From Paralcaligenes sp. KSB-10 (GTDB lineage: Bacteria > Pseudomonadota > Gammaproteobacteria > Burkholderiales > Burkholderiaceae_B): a stretch of 64,000 nt of DNA. Below, piece by piece: positions 8,396-17,128 of this stretch. The stretch lies in the NCBI RefSeq assembly GCF_021266465.1, contig NZ_CP089848.1:2418001-2482000 (forward strand), written 5' to 3'. Position 1 is the first letter of the stretch, and every line of letters begins with the position of its first letter. Under the pieces are notes generated by a model. That model made no database searches. It was given only the letters and a program-made list of their open reading frames with translations, and was not told the DNA's origin. Made by a program: the position numbers and the translations under genes.

Positions 8396-9178
8396 ATGTT
8401 TGAAACCATGACCCTGTCAAAGGACCAGTTGATTACACGCGCAAAAAAGGAAATGCAGAGTCAACTCGAAACACATTCCTGGACAGCCCGAGAGCGTCTC
8501 GCGCTTACATGCAGAATTCTCTTTGACGGCGGCCACGACTCCGGCCTCGCGGGGCAAATCACCGCACGTGCCGAACAAGCAGGCACTTATTACACACAAC
8601 GACTCGGCCTGGGGTTCGACGAAATAACAGCATCCAATGTTTTACTCGTCGACCAGGACTTGAATGTGCTGGAAGGCAACGGCATGGCGAACCCGGCCAA
8701 TCGCTTCCATTCCTGGGTGTACAAGAATCGACCGGACGTTCAATGCATTGTTCATACCCATCCTCTGCACGCGGCGTCGCTATCCATGCTTGAAGTTCCG
8801 CTTGAAGTTTCTCATATGGATAACTGCACTCTATATGACGATGTGGCGTTTCTGAAAACCTGGCCCGGCGTGCCTGTTGGTAACGAAGAAGGAGAAATCA
8901 TCAGTGCGGCGCTTGGCGACAAGCGGGCAATCCTGTTATCGCACCATGGAATGCTTGTCGCCGCGACGACTATCGAGGAGGCGTGCGAGCTATCGCTGCA
9001 ATTTGAACGCGCGGCCAAAATGCAGTTGCTCGCCATGGCGGCCGGTAAAATCCAGCCTATACCTGAAGCGCTTGGGAAGGAAGCTCACGACTGGATACTA
9101 ACGCCCAAGCGTTCTCAAGCAGGTTTTTTCTATCACGCTCGCCAAGCCCTGCGCAATCACCCCGATACCCTCAGTTGA
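8396..9178 (+). CDS. Class II aldolase/adducin family protein
   Basis: A 260-residue metal-dependent aldolase-fold protein. The zinc site is visible as HTHPLH (about residues 121-126) and SHHGML (about 181-186). The loop AGQITAR near residue 52 and NANPANRFHSW-like region match the family. Members cleave or epimerise sugar phosphates or decarboxylate related acids; the substrate is not evident. GGAG lies 7 bases before the ATG. It lies between a Bug receptor and an XRE-cupin regulator on the same strand, so it probably acts on the acid imported or sensed by that unit (inference). Confidence 0.9.
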   Translation: MFETMTLSKDQLITRAKKEMQSQLETHSWTARERLALTCRILFDGGHDSGLAGQITARAEQAGTYYTQRLGLGFDEITASNVLLVDQDLNVLEGNGMANPANRFHSWVYKNRPDVQCIVHTHPLHAASLSMLEVPLEVSHMDNCTLYDDVAFLKTWPGVPVGNEEGEIISAALGDKRAILLSHHGMLVAATTIEEACELSLQFERAAKMQLLAMAAGKIQPIPEALGKEAHDWILTPKRSQAGFFYHARQALRNHPDTLS

Positions 9179-9239
9179 ATCTTGTTCGGCCCAAATCAGG
9201 GATTAGAATGGGGCATGTTTCAAGAGTCCTACACCTTGC

Positions 9240-9818
9240 ATGCCCATGACCGACCTACCCCATCGCCTAAAAACTTTGCGACGACAACAATCATTCTCCC
9301 TGGAGCAACTGGCCCGGAATACAGGGTTGACCAAAAGCTACCTATCCAAACTCGAACGAGGAATCAGTGAGCCATCCATTTCAACGGTGCTGCGTCTGGC
9401 CGATGCCTATCAAATTAGCGTGGGACAACTTCTGGGAACAGGCGAAGCTGCTCAGGACGAAATCGTCAGCGTAGTGAGGGTGGCGGAACGCGAGCCTCTT
9501 CTACGTCGAGGCGAAGGAAGCAGCTACCGCTATCAATCCATGGCGGGCCGCCGCAAGATAAAGGCAATGGAGCCTTTCATTATTTATCCGCCCCGGGTGT
9601 TTCCCGATCTAACATCGGTGTTTCCCCATCCCGGCGAAGAATTCATGCTCGTACTGAAAGGCGCGGTGGAAGTAAATGTAGGCGAACGCGAGTATCGATT
9701 GGATTGCGGCGACTCGGTTTATTTCGATGCCGAATTTCCACATCGAATCAGAACTGTCGGCCGAGTCATGGCTGAAGTGCTCGTTATAACGACGCATGCA
9801 ACCGCCAAAGCCCAGTAA
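9240..9818 (+). CDS. XRE-family regulator with C-terminal cupin domain
   Basis: A 192-residue regulator. Residues 8-62 are an XRE helix-turn-helix (SLEQLARNTGLTKSYLSKLE, then ISEPSISTVLRLADAY). Residues 110-185 are a cupin (HPGEEFMLVLKGAVEV, GDSVYFDAEFPHRIR), which usually binds the effector. Two ATGs (9240 and 9246) compete and neither has a strong ribosome binding site. It is the last gene of the receptor-aldolase-regulator block, and its likely targets are those two genes. This end abuts the operator region of the EamA exporter. Confidence 0.9.
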   Translation: MPMTDLPHRLKTLRRQQSFSLEQLARNTGLTKSYLSKLERGISEPSISTVLRLADAYQISVGQLLGTGEAAQDEIVSVVRVAEREPLLRRGEGSSYRYQSMAGRRKIKAMEPFIIYPPRVFPDLTSVFPHPGEEFMLVLKGAVEVNVGEREYRLDCGDSVYFDAEFPHRIRTVGRVMAEVLVITTHATAKAQ

Positions 9819-9932
9819 AGATATATACAGAGTACAGAGCTATCTCGCACCTGCCACGGGCGGTTCAAATCTGCGATCCCATGGCCGCTGTAATGGTTAA
9901 ACAACCAGGCCAGTTATAAAGTGATATGGTTA

Positions 9933-9951
9933 ACTGTATAGGTACTGTATC
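9933..9951 (+). promoter_or_regulatory. Candidate MocR operator (direct repeat), exporter side
   Basis: The site reads ACTGTATA-GGT-ACTGTATC, 75 bases upstream of the EamA gene. Its layout and all but a few bases match the site at 6178..6196 upstream of the MocR gene, and similarity continues a few bases beyond (CAG, then an A-rich run). The pair suggests that one regulator controls both genes although about 3.7 kb of other DNA now separates them. Confidence 0.55.
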
Positions 9952-10026
9952 AGGAAACATATATAAAGTGTATGCGCCGCCACTGGAAATTCCAGGCCTC
10001 GACACACACACATCGCACCCGCCACC

Positions 10027-10935
10027 ATGACAAGCCTTGCAAACGCACCAGCCACTTCCCTGCCTCATTATTCGGGAGGCTATGGTTACGGAATAATCGG
10101 AGTACTGATTTTTTCGCTGACCCTGCCCATGTCGCACCTGGCCGTCGCCGAAATAAACCCCTTGCTGATTGGACTAGGCAGAGCGTGGATAGCGGCCATT
10201 CCCGCCGGACTGATTCTTTGGCTAAGCCGCAGCCGCCGCCCCACTCGCGCCGAATGGCGCGGCATAGCCCTGGCCGCCGTGGGCGTGGTCGCAGCCTGGC
10301 CCATTTTTTCCACCATTGCCATGCTTTCGGTACCGGCCTCGCACGGAGCCGTGTTCAATGGCTTGCTGCCTCTTACCACCGCCCTGTTCGGAGCCTGGCG
10401 CAGCCATGAGCGATTGGCGCGGTCGTTCTGGCTGTGGGCGTGTGTTGGCGCGGCGTTGGTCACCGGGTTCGCGCTCTACGCCGGACATGGCAGCCTGCAA
10501 GCCGGCGATCTCTGGCTGATTGCCGCAGTCATATTCGGCGGCATGGGATACGCCGAAGGCGGGCGCGTCTCGCGCACACTGGGCGGCTGGCGGACCATAT
10601 GCTGGTGCCTGATCGGAAGCCTGCCGTTCATCAGCCTGCCGACTTTTTATCTGGCGGCACACGTCTCGCACTGGCCATCGCCGGCCGTGCTGGGTGCCTT
10701 CGCCTACCTGGCATTCGGCTCGATGTTTCTGGGATTCTTCGCCTGGTACAAAGGGCTGGCCATCGGAGGCATCGCTCGCGTCGGCCAGGTGCAACTGATC
10801 CAGCCGTTCCTGACGGTGCTCGCCTCGGCCTGGCTGTTCAGCGAGAAGGTTGCCCCGGTAACCTACCTCTTCGCCGTACTCATCGTTATCGTCATTGCCG
10901 CCAGCCGCTATGCCACAAGGCGGCCTGGGCAATGA
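10027..10935 (+). CDS. EamA/DMT-family inner-membrane exporter
   Basis: A 302-residue membrane protein with about ten predicted hydrophobic helices arranged as two EamA repeats. The segments GAVFNGLLPLTTALFGA and LIQPFLTVLASAWLFSEKV fall at the ends of the two halves, as in other drug/metabolite transporters. Such proteins export amino acids or related metabolites. It has a candidate MocR operator 75 bases upstream and is divergent from the MocR gene at 4582..6066, the typical arrangement for MocR-EamA pairs. The substrate is unknown. Confidence 0.9.
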   Translation: MTSLANAPATSLPHYSGGYGYGIIGVLIFSLTLPMSHLAVAEINPLLIGLGRAWIAAIPAGLILWLSRSRRPTRAEWRGIALAAVGVVAAWPIFSTIAMLSVPASHGAVFNGLLPLTTALFGAWRSHERLARSFWLWACVGAALVTGFALYAGHGSLQAGDLWLIAAVIFGGMGYAEGGRVSRTLGGWRTICWCLIGSLPFISLPTFYLAAHVSHWPSPAVLGAFAYLAFGSMFLGFFAWYKGLAIGGIARVGQVQLIQPFLTVLASAWLFSEKVAPVTYLFAVLIVIVIAASRYATRRPGQ

Positions 10936-10970
10936 GCACGCAAAAAGTCAGCCCTGAAATCCCCCAAAAA

Positions 10971-11120
10971 ACCTCAACGCAAGCGGAAGTGGCGGCCCAG
11001 GCAGAGTGAGCGAGCGTTGAGTCCGCCCCGACCCGGGTTTGGGGCGCGGGCAGTCCTGGCAAAGCCAGGACCGGACGAGGCGAGCACCACCCTGCCTGAG
11101 CCGCCACCCCCGCGTCTTAA
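10971..11120. repeat. Type C hairpin unit with flanks shared with the composite elements
   Basis: This palindromic unit lies between the convergent EamA and thioesterase genes. Its arms are 10983-11004 and 11092-11113 (22 bases, 3 mismatches), with an inner hairpin GTCCTGGC-AAA-GCCAGGAC. It is bounded by CCTCAACGCAAG on the left and CGTCTTA on the right. These are the same borders that enclose hairpin B of the composite elements at 6330, 41934 and 53654, although the hairpin sequence itself is different. A half copy lies at 27583..27650. Confidence 0.75.
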
Positions 11121-11145
11121 GAACGAAAACGCGCACAAGCCGAAA

Positions 11146-11550
11146 TCAGCCAAACAGCACTTTGAAATCATCGGGAATCGGCGCCCCTTTGAGCCCGCCT
11201 GCGGCAGTGACCACCGCCCAGGCGCGCAGCTCATGGCCGGTGGCTACCAGGCGATCGCCGCACTTGACGGTATAGCCTATGCGCAGGCGGCGCTCGGCCC
11301 ACTCCTGCAAATCGGCCTCTATGGTGATGACGTCGTCGTAGCGTATCGGCGAACGAAAACTCGCCCCCACATCAACCAGCGGCGTCACCGCCCCATAACG
11401 GGCGCGAATTTCGCGCTGGCTCAAACCCTTGCTGCGCAGCATGCCCTGATAAGTGCAATCGAACCAGTAAAAATAATTCGGGTAAAACACAATCCCCGCC
11501 TCGTCACAATCACCCCACTCTATGGTCAGGTTGCGCTCGAACTGCATCAT
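11146..11550 (-). CDS. Acyl-CoA thioesterase, 4-hydroxybenzoyl-CoA thioesterase / YbgC type
   Basis: A 134-residue hot-dog-fold thioesterase. The N-terminal active-site motif WGDCDEAGIVFYPNYFYWFD contains the catalytic Asp and the usual aromatic run. I chose the tandem ATG at 11550/11547, with GGAG 10 bases upstream; the frame is open to 11658 but the extra 36 residues do not belong to the family. It hydrolyses acyl- or aroyl-CoA; the substrate is not predictable. It is a single gene, convergent with EamA across the type C hairpin unit. Confidence 0.9.
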   Translation of the reverse strand: MMQFERNLTIEWGDCDEAGIVFYPNYFYWFDCTYQGMLRSKGLSQREIRARYGAVTPLVDVGASFRSPIRYDDVITIEADLQEWAERRLRIGYTVKCGDRLVATGHELRAWAVVTAAGGLKGAPIPDDFKVLFG

Positions 11551-11881
11551 GGGCCGCTTTCTCCATTTCAAAACAAAGATGATAGCTGTTTGCGGCACGA
11601 TCTTCTGCGCGTAAAATCCCGACACCAGGCCGGCATGCAAGGCCCGCGTCACTTGCAAGGCCCTGCGGCAACAAAGCGGTGCACCGTTTCAACTCGATAC
11701 GATTTTAAAGCCAGAGGGAAATAGCCTTACTTGGTACATTGTTCCACTTCTTAGGCCATAAATTCGGCCAATTAACCATCAATACCGCTCTACTGCCGAT
11801 ATCCCTCACGCCTTCGCTCCCTTGCACATGCGCATTGCCGCCCCTTACCATGCCTGACAATCACATATAAGGCTTCCAGCC
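11551..11881. other. Intergenic region between thioesterase and bioB
   Basis: This 331-base divergent intergenic region must hold both promoters. I see no recognisable operator, riboswitch, repeat or small gene in it. Confidence 0.5.
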
Positions 11882-12916
11882 ATGCCCATGACCGCACCGC
11901 TTTCTTCTATCGCCCCCTCCGTTGCCGCTTCATCGACGCAGCACTGGACCGTCAAGGATATTCTGGATCTCTACGAATTGCCCCTGCTCGACTTGCTGCA
12001 TCAGGCACAAACCGTGCATCGCGCGCACCATGAACTGAACGCCGTCCAGCTCTCAAGCCTGCTGTCGATCAAGACCGGGGGTTGCCCGGAAGATTGCGCC
12101 TATTGCCCCCAATCGGCGCGTTACGACACGGCCGTGGAGAAAGATGCCCTCATGCCCCTGGAGCAGGTGATTGAAGCCGCCGCCCAGGCCAAGGCCGGCG
12201 GCGCGCAGCGCTTTTGCATGGGTGCGGCATGGCGTTCGCCCAAGGCCCACCACATCGATGCGGTGGCTGAAATGGTAAGCGCCGTGAAAAGCCTGGGGCT
12301 GGAAACCTGCGTGACGCTGGGCATGCTGAAAGACGGCCAGGCCGAGCAATTGAGAACGGCGGGTCTGGATTACTACAACCACAATCTGGACACATCGCCG
12401 GAGTTTTATGGCGAGATCATTTCCACGCGCACCTATCAGGACCGGCTCGATACGCTCGAGCGGGTCCGTTCGGCGGGCCTGAATGTATGCTGCGGCGGCA
12501 TCGTGGGGCTGGGCGAATCGCGGCCGGCGCGCGCCGGCCTGATTGCGCAGTTGGCCAATCTCGCACCCTACCCCGAATCGGTTCCCATCAACAATCTGGT
12601 CAAGGTGGAAGGTACGCCCTTATACGACACACCGGCACTCGACCCATTTGAATTCATCCGTACTATTGCCGTCGCCCGCATCACCATGCCCAAAACTGTT
12701 GTACGCCTGTCGGCGGGCCGCGAAGCCATGAGCGACACCACCCAGGCCCTATGTTTCCTGGCGGGGGCCAATTCGATCTTCTACGGGGAAAAACTGCTGA
12801 CCACCGGCAACCCGCAGTTGATGGAAGACCGGGCCCTATTCGAACGGATGGGCCTGCATGCCGTCGGCCAGGCCGCCACGCACCACACCGCCCGCACCCA
12901 ATCCGCCAACGCTTAA
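11882..12916 (+). CDS. bioB: Biotin synthase
   Basis: A 344-residue radical SAM enzyme that inserts sulfur into dethiobiotin to form biotin. The SAM iron-sulfur motif CPEDCAYC (about residues 68-75) is intact. [13 protein letters not shown] and [10 protein letters not shown] carry ligands of the second, sulfur-donating cluster. Length and motifs match E. coli BioB. AAGG lies just upstream of the ATG. No other bio genes are adjacent; the next gene encodes a DMT-type membrane protein 19 bases downstream. The C-terminus ([15 protein letters not shown]) is unconserved. Confidence 0.97.
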   Translation: MPMTAPLSSIAPSVAASSTQHWTVKDILDLYELPLLDLLHQAQTVHRAHHELNAVQLSSLLSIKTGGCPEDCAYCPQSARYDTAVEKDALMPLEQVIEAAAQAKAGGAQRFCMGAAWRSPKAHHIDAVAEMVSAVKSLGLETCVTLGMLKDGQAEQLRTAGLDYYNHNLDTSPEFYGEIISTRTYQDRLDTLERVRSAGLNVCCGGIVGLGESRPARAGLIAQLANLAPYPESVPINNLVKVEGTPLYDTPALDPFEFIRTIAVARITMPKTVVRLSAGREAMSDTTQALCFLAGANSIFYGEKLLTTGNPQLMEDRALFERMGLHAVGQAATHHTARTQSANA

Positions 12917-12935
12917 CCTGCCCCGCCTCAAATAT

Positions 12936-13784
12936 ATGTATACCTTGATTGTCAGTGTAGGGTGCAGCGTTGCTGTATCGGTGCTGCTGAAAGTGGCGCG
13001 CCAGCAAAAAATTGAAATCGGCCAGGCCATCGCCGTCAATTACCTGGTGGCGGCCTGCCTGTGTCTGTTTATCCTGCAGCCCAATCCCGCTTCACTTATG
13101 AAGCCCACGACTCCCTGGTGGGTCCTGATTGCGCTTGGCGTGCTGCTGCCCAGTATTTTCCTGGCCATGGCGGGCGCAGTCCGGCATGCCGGCATCGTGT
13201 TGAGCGACGCCGCGCAGCGTTTGTCGCTGTTCCTTCCGCTGATTGCCGCGTTCCTGCTTTTTGGCGAAGCGCATTCCACCGCCAAGCTGCTGGGCATAGC
13301 GCTGGCCCTGATCGCGCTGGTCTGCCTGCTGATCCGCCCCCGGAGCAGGGACAGCTCGGGTGAAGTCGGCAAATCGATAGGCCTGCTCCTGTGCGTCTGG
13401 GTGGGCTACGGCACCATCGATATCCTGTTCAAGCAACTGGCCAAAAGCGGTGCCGTGTTCTCCAGCAGCCTGTTCGTCACCTTTGTACTGGCCGGCGTGC
13501 TGATGCTTCTATACCTGCTTGTCCGGCGCGGCTCGTGGAGCCTGCGCAACATCGTGGCCGGCCTGATCCTGGGCCTGCTCAATTTCGGCAATATCTATTT
13601 TTATATTCGCTCGCACCAGGTCTTCCCAAACAACCCCACCCTGGTATTCTCAGCCATGAATATCGGTGTGATCTCACTGGGCACGCTGGTCGGCGCGGGC
13701 TTTTTCAAAGAAAAGCTTTCGTGGCTGAACGCCACGGGTGTCGCCCTGGCGATAATTGCCATCCTGATCCTTGTCCCGCGATAA
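12936..13784 (+). CDS. DMT/EamA-like membrane protein
   Basis: A 282-residue protein with about ten hydrophobic helices in two halves (first half ending LIALVCLLIRP, second ending AIIAILILVPR). The overall pattern is that of EamA-like transporters. The ATG at 12936 is preferred over the in-frame 12858 because the earlier start would overlap the end of bioB by 59 bases and add a proline-rich stretch. It is 19 bases behind bioB, so it is possibly co-transcribed. A role in biotin or precursor transport cannot be claimed from sequence. Confidence 0.82.
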   Translation: MYTLIVSVGCSVAVSVLLKVARQQKIEIGQAIAVNYLVAACLCLFILQPNPASLMKPTTPWWVLIALGVLLPSIFLAMAGAVRHAGIVLSDAAQRLSLFLPLIAAFLLFGEAHSTAKLLGIALALIALVCLLIRPRSRDSSGEVGKSIGLLLCVWVGYGTIDILFKQLAKSGAVFSSSLFVTFVLAGVLMLLYLLVRRGSWSLRNIVAGLILGLLNFGNIYFYIRSHQVFPNNPTLVFSAMNIGVISLGTLVGAGFFKEKLSWLNATGVALAIIAILILVPR

Positions 13785-13787
13785 GCG

Positions 13788-15095
13788 CTAAGCCCGTTCC
13801 TTGCCTGCTGCCGCAGCCTCCTCATACTGGGACAACAAGGGGTCCCGGGAGATATCGCTGTTGACGTCGACCCGCGGATCGAGCACCGCCGCCACGGGCG
13901 AGCTTTGCAGGCTATCGGCCATAGGGACAAAATTGGTGGGGGCATCGTCGCTGAGATGGGCGCCGGTCACTTTTTTCGGCCTGACGAAAACAATCAGGAT
14001 CAGCGCGCAACACGACACGAAAACGTAAAACATGCTGGGCATGAATTGCCGCATCAGTGCGCCGACGAACAAGGGTCCCAGACAGGCGCCCACGCCATAA
14101 ACCATCAACAAAATGGCACTCAGGCCAACCCGGCGCTCCGGATCGACATTGTCATTGGCAAATGCGGCCCCCAGGGGATACAAGGTGAATTGCAGCACAC
14201 CAAAAGCGCAGGAAAACAGCAACAGGGCCCACAACGGAAACTGCCACCAGCCCCATAAGGGAAGTGTCAACGCGAGCAGCAGACAGGCATTGATGCGTAT
14301 CAGGCCGGCCCGGTTGAGGCGATCGGCCAGCCAACCCATGGGCCACTGGGACACCAGGCCCGAAGCCACTGCGGCGGCCAGGAACACGGCAACCTGCGCG
14401 CTCGAGAAACCCTCTTTGGCCGCATACACCGGCGCCAGGCCGTAGAATGCGCCGTTGATATTGCCCGCAATGAAAAACACCAGCAGCGACATCGGCACAC
14501 GGGAAAGATAATACTTGATCAGGATCGGAGCCGGCTTCTGCATGGCCGGATGCAGCCTGCCCGTCAGCGCTATGGGTACCAGGCACAGGGCCGAACATAT
14601 GGCCACAAAAACCAGGGGCTCGTAATTCAGATGCGGGAACAGGGTCAGGGCCAATTGGCCCGACACTGTGCCCAGACCGGAGAACACCATGTAAAAGGCG
14701 AATACACGGCCGCGCAGATGATTCTCGGTTTGCTCGTTAAGCCAGCTTTCGATCACCATGAACTGCGTAACCATGGCGATCCCGGCAATAAAACGAAACC
14801 CCAGCCATATCCACAGATTGTCGATCAACGACTGGGCCAGCACCATTACCGTAACGATCGCTGCCGTAGCGGCATAGGCGCGTATGTGCCCGACCTGGAT
14901 AATAAGCTTGTGGCCTATGCGCGCGCCGAAAACCAGCCCCAGATAGTAGGCGGCGATCTGGGCGCCCACCCAAACCTCGGACACCGACGTCGCCGTCAGC
15001 CTCAAACCTATATACGTATTGAATAAGCCAGCGCCCAGTTGCAGCAAAAGGATGGCGAGGTACAGGGAAAAAAACGAGGCAACCGACTTGAACAT
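13788..15095 (-). CDS. Major facilitator superfamily transporter, YcaD-like
   Basis: A 435-residue MFS protein with twelve predicted helices. Loop motifs such as GARIGHKLIIQVG after helix 2 and SGLVSQWPMGWLADRLNRAG in the second half are typical of the YcaD/sugar-porter-like branch. The C-terminal 50 residues are cytoplasmic and end in EEAAAAGKERA. The substrate is unknown. It begins 14 bases after the peroxiredoxin stop codon on the same strand, so the two are likely one transcript. It converges with the DMT gene, leaving only 3 bases between stop codons. Confidence 0.88.
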   Translation of the reverse strand: MFKSVASFFSLYLAILLLQLGAGLFNTYIGLRLTATSVSEVWVGAQIAAYYLGLVFGARIGHKLIIQVGHIRAYAATAAIVTVMVLAQSLIDNLWIWLGFRFIAGIAMVTQFMVIESWLNEQTENHLRGRVFAFYMVFSGLGTVSGQLALTLFPHLNYEPLVFVAICSALCLVPIALTGRLHPAMQKPAPILIKYYLSRVPMSLLVFFIAGNINGAFYGLAPVYAAKEGFSSAQVAVFLAAAVASGLVSQWPMGWLADRLNRAGLIRINACLLLALTLPLWGWWQFPLWALLLFSCAFGVLQFTLYPLGAAFANDNVDPERRVGLSAILLMVYGVGACLGPLFVGALMRQFMPSMFYVFVSCCALILIVFVRPKKVTGAHLSDDAPTNFVPMADSLQSSPVAAVLDPRVDVNSDISRDPLLSQYEEAAAAGKERA

Positions 15096-15109
15096 AAAGG
15101 AAAAACGGA

Positions 15110-15613
15110 TTAAAGCTGACCCAGCAAGGTGGCCGCGTCGCTTACCTTGAATTCGCCGCTGCCCTCGAGATTGAGCTGCTTGACCACACCGTCTTTCAGG
15201 ATTGCCGAGTAGCGCTGCGAACGCACACCCAAGCCGCGGGCAGACAGATCCATTTCCAGTCCCAGCTTGCGGGTCCAGTTGGCGCTGCCGTCACCCAGCA
15301 TGCGAACCCGGCCGGCCACCCGCTGATCCCTGCCCCAGGCGCCCATCACGAAGGGATCGTTGACCGACACGCACCAGATCTCGTCGACACCCTTGGCTTT
15401 GATCTGGTCGCTCAATTCGAGATAGCCCGGCAAGTGCTTATTCGAGCAGGTGGGCGTGAATGCGCCCGGCACGGCAAACAGGGCAATGGTTTTACCCTTG
15501 ACCAGATCGGCAACCTGGAAATTATTGGGGCCGACGCTGCATGCCTCGGTTTCTGTTTCAAAAAATTCGCTCAATGTCGCGTCGGGTACGCGCTCGCCTA
15601 CTTTAATGGACAT
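15110..15613 (-). CDS. Peroxiredoxin, Prx5 (AhpC/TSA) type
   Basis: A 167-residue peroxiredoxin. The peroxidatic cysteine lies in VPGAFTPTCSNKHLPGY, the signature of the Prx5/atypical two-Cys group; a downstream Cys in EIWCVSVND is conserved in the group. It reduces hydrogen peroxide and organic peroxides using glutathione or thioredoxin. I chose the second of two adjacent ATGs (15613) because AGGAG then sits 6 bases upstream. The MFS gene follows after 14 bases. Confidence 0.93.
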   Translation of the reverse strand: MSIKVGERVPDATLSEFFETETEACSVGPNNFQVADLVKGKTIALFAVPGAFTPTCSNKHLPGYLELSDQIKAKGVDEIWCVSVNDPFVMGAWGRDQRVAGRVRMLGDGSANWTRKLGLEMDLSARGLGVRSQRYSAILKDGVVKQLNLEGSGEFKVSDAATLLGQL

Positions 15614-15849
15614 CATAGTCTCCTGTGGGGCTTCCCACGGTTCGTCGGACACTCAGCCGTGCCGGATTTCGTAATCATACGACGATGCCGGCGGTTTATG
15701 GCCGCACCCGGCAATTTTCATCGAAGCCTCGCACAAGCCGATACATTTTCATACCTTTCCTTCACGATTCAGTAAACTTTATCGGCCAAAATGACTCTCA
15801 CAACAATGTTGCTTCGATATTGAAGCCATATTTTCATAGGGAGTTTATT

Positions 15850-16242
15850 TTGATACTACCTAAGCTTTCCGCGGCCATTTTATCCATGGCCCTATTGGGC
15901 AGTGCTTATGCCGCTTCGAGTCTGGATCCCGATATTTCCATCGATCAATGGGTGCTCATGTCCGGCGCCACCAATGGCGCAGCCGATGCGATGGGCGTCT
16001 GCGACGAAGATCTCGACAAGCATCGCAACACCGCGCGCGCCCACCTGACGCGCTACGCGTCGGAACATGGCGCCCGGATCGAACAATTCGATGCCATGTT
16101 CGAGCAAGGCATGATCGAAGGCAAGAAGCTCGTCACAGACCGCAGCAACCTGACCAGCGCCAAGGGCGAGCGCCTGCTCACCGGCTTTCATCGCGACAAA
16201 AGCATCGATTACCAAATCGTCAAGAACGCGCTGGATACCTGA
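15850..16242 (+). CDS. Small secreted protein of unknown function
   Basis: The frame is open from 15625, but the likely start is a TTG at 15850 with AGGGAG 6 bases upstream. It gives a 130-residue protein with a clean signal peptide (LSAAILSMALLGSAYA, about residues 6-21). The mature part is mostly helical, contains one Cys (MGVCDEDLD) and includes EQFDAMFEQGMIEGKKLV. I do not recognise the family. It stands alone before the molybdopterin operon, in the same direction. The function is unknown. Confidence 0.7.
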   Translation: MILPKLSAAILSMALLGSAYAASSLDPDISIDQWVLMSGATNGAADAMGVCDEDLDKHRNTARAHLTRYASEHGARIEQFDAMFEQGMIEGKKLVTDRSNLTSAKGERLLTGFHRDKSIDYQIVKNALDT

Positions 16243-16394
16243 AAAAAACATCGCCGGGCCGGACCGGCTCGAATCGCTTGAATATTGCGTATATCATAGG
16301 GTTATGATGGGTCTGCGCGCCGCTTTGCACAGAACGGACGCACCCTGAAAACTCTATGAACCATGGCGCCTGGCGCCTCTTTGGGCCCATACCC

Positions 16395-16892
16395 ATGAGC
16401 GAAACGCAATCGGCCGAGCTGGCACTCAGCCACATCGATGAATCCGGACAAATCCGCATGGTGGACGTCAGCAGCAAGACACCCACCCAGCGTACGGCTG
16501 TCGCCGAAGGGCGTGTGCGCATGAGCGCCGCCGCCTATCGGCTCCTGACGGCACACGAAAACGGCAAGGGCGAAGTGCTCAACACAGCCCGGGTCGCGGG
16601 CGTTCTGGCAGCCAAGCGCTGCGCCGAGCTTATACCCCTGTGCCACAGCCTGCCGCTTAGCTTTGCGGGGATCGAATTCTTTTTGAACGACGCCGATCAT
16701 GCCATCGCAATCAAGGCCACTTGCCGCACCGATTACAAAACCGGCGTCGAGATGGAGGCCATGACCGCCTGCAGCATAGCCGCCCTGACGATTTACGATA
16801 TGTGTAAAGCGGCCGACAAGGGCATTGTTCTGGAAACAATCAGGCTAAGCTACAAATCGGGGGGTAAAAGCGGTGAATGGCACGGCAATTAA
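16395..16892 (+). CDS. moaC: Cyclic pyranopterin monophosphate synthase
   Basis: A 165-residue MoaC, the enzyme that completes formation of cyclic pyranopterin monophosphate after MoaA. Signatures: MVDVSSK at the N-terminus, AKRCAELIPLCHSLPL, and KTGVEMEAMTACSIAALTIYDMCKA with the active-site Lys/His region. The ATG at 16395 fits the family length; an ATG at 16356 would add 13 residues. It is the first gene of moaC-moaD-moaE-moaB-moeA and overlaps moaD by 20 bases. The partner moaA is located separately at 30011..31111. Confidence 0.96.
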   Translation: MSETQSAELALSHIDESGQIRMVDVSSKTPTQRTAVAEGRVRMSAAAYRLLTAHENGKGEVLNTARVAGVLAAKRCAELIPLCHSLPLSFAGIEFFLNDADHAIAIKATCRTDYKTGVEMEAMTACSIAALTIYDMCKAADKGIVLETIRLSYKSGGKSGEWHGN

Positions 16893-17124
16893 GGTTCTGT
16901 ATTTCGCCCGGGTTGCAGACCTGACCCGAATCCGCCAGGAATCCTGGCCGCTCAGCCACGCCCTCAGCGGCACCGACTGGCTGCGCGAGCTCGAAGGCCG
17001 CTATCCGCAACTGGCGCCAACCGGCCGCCTGAAGCTGGCGGTCAATCAGTACCATGTGGATCATCAAAGCCTGATACAGCCGGGCGACGAGGTCGCCGTA
17101 TTCGAACCGGTTACCGGAGGCTGA
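16873..17124 (+). CDS. moaD: Molybdopterin synthase sulfur carrier subunit
   Basis: An 83-residue ubiquitin-fold protein ending in the required Gly-Gly (EPVTGG), which carries the thiocarboxylate for dithiolene formation. KVLYFARVADL at the N-terminus and PGDEVAVFEPV near the end are typical. It starts with GTG inside the 3' end of moaC, which implies translational coupling. moaE follows after 4 bases. Confidence 0.95.
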   Translation: MNGTAIKVLYFARVADLTRIRQESWPLSHALSGTDWLRELEGRYPQLAPTGRLKLAVNQYHVDHQSLIQPGDEVAVFEPVTGG

Positions 17125-17128
17125 CATC

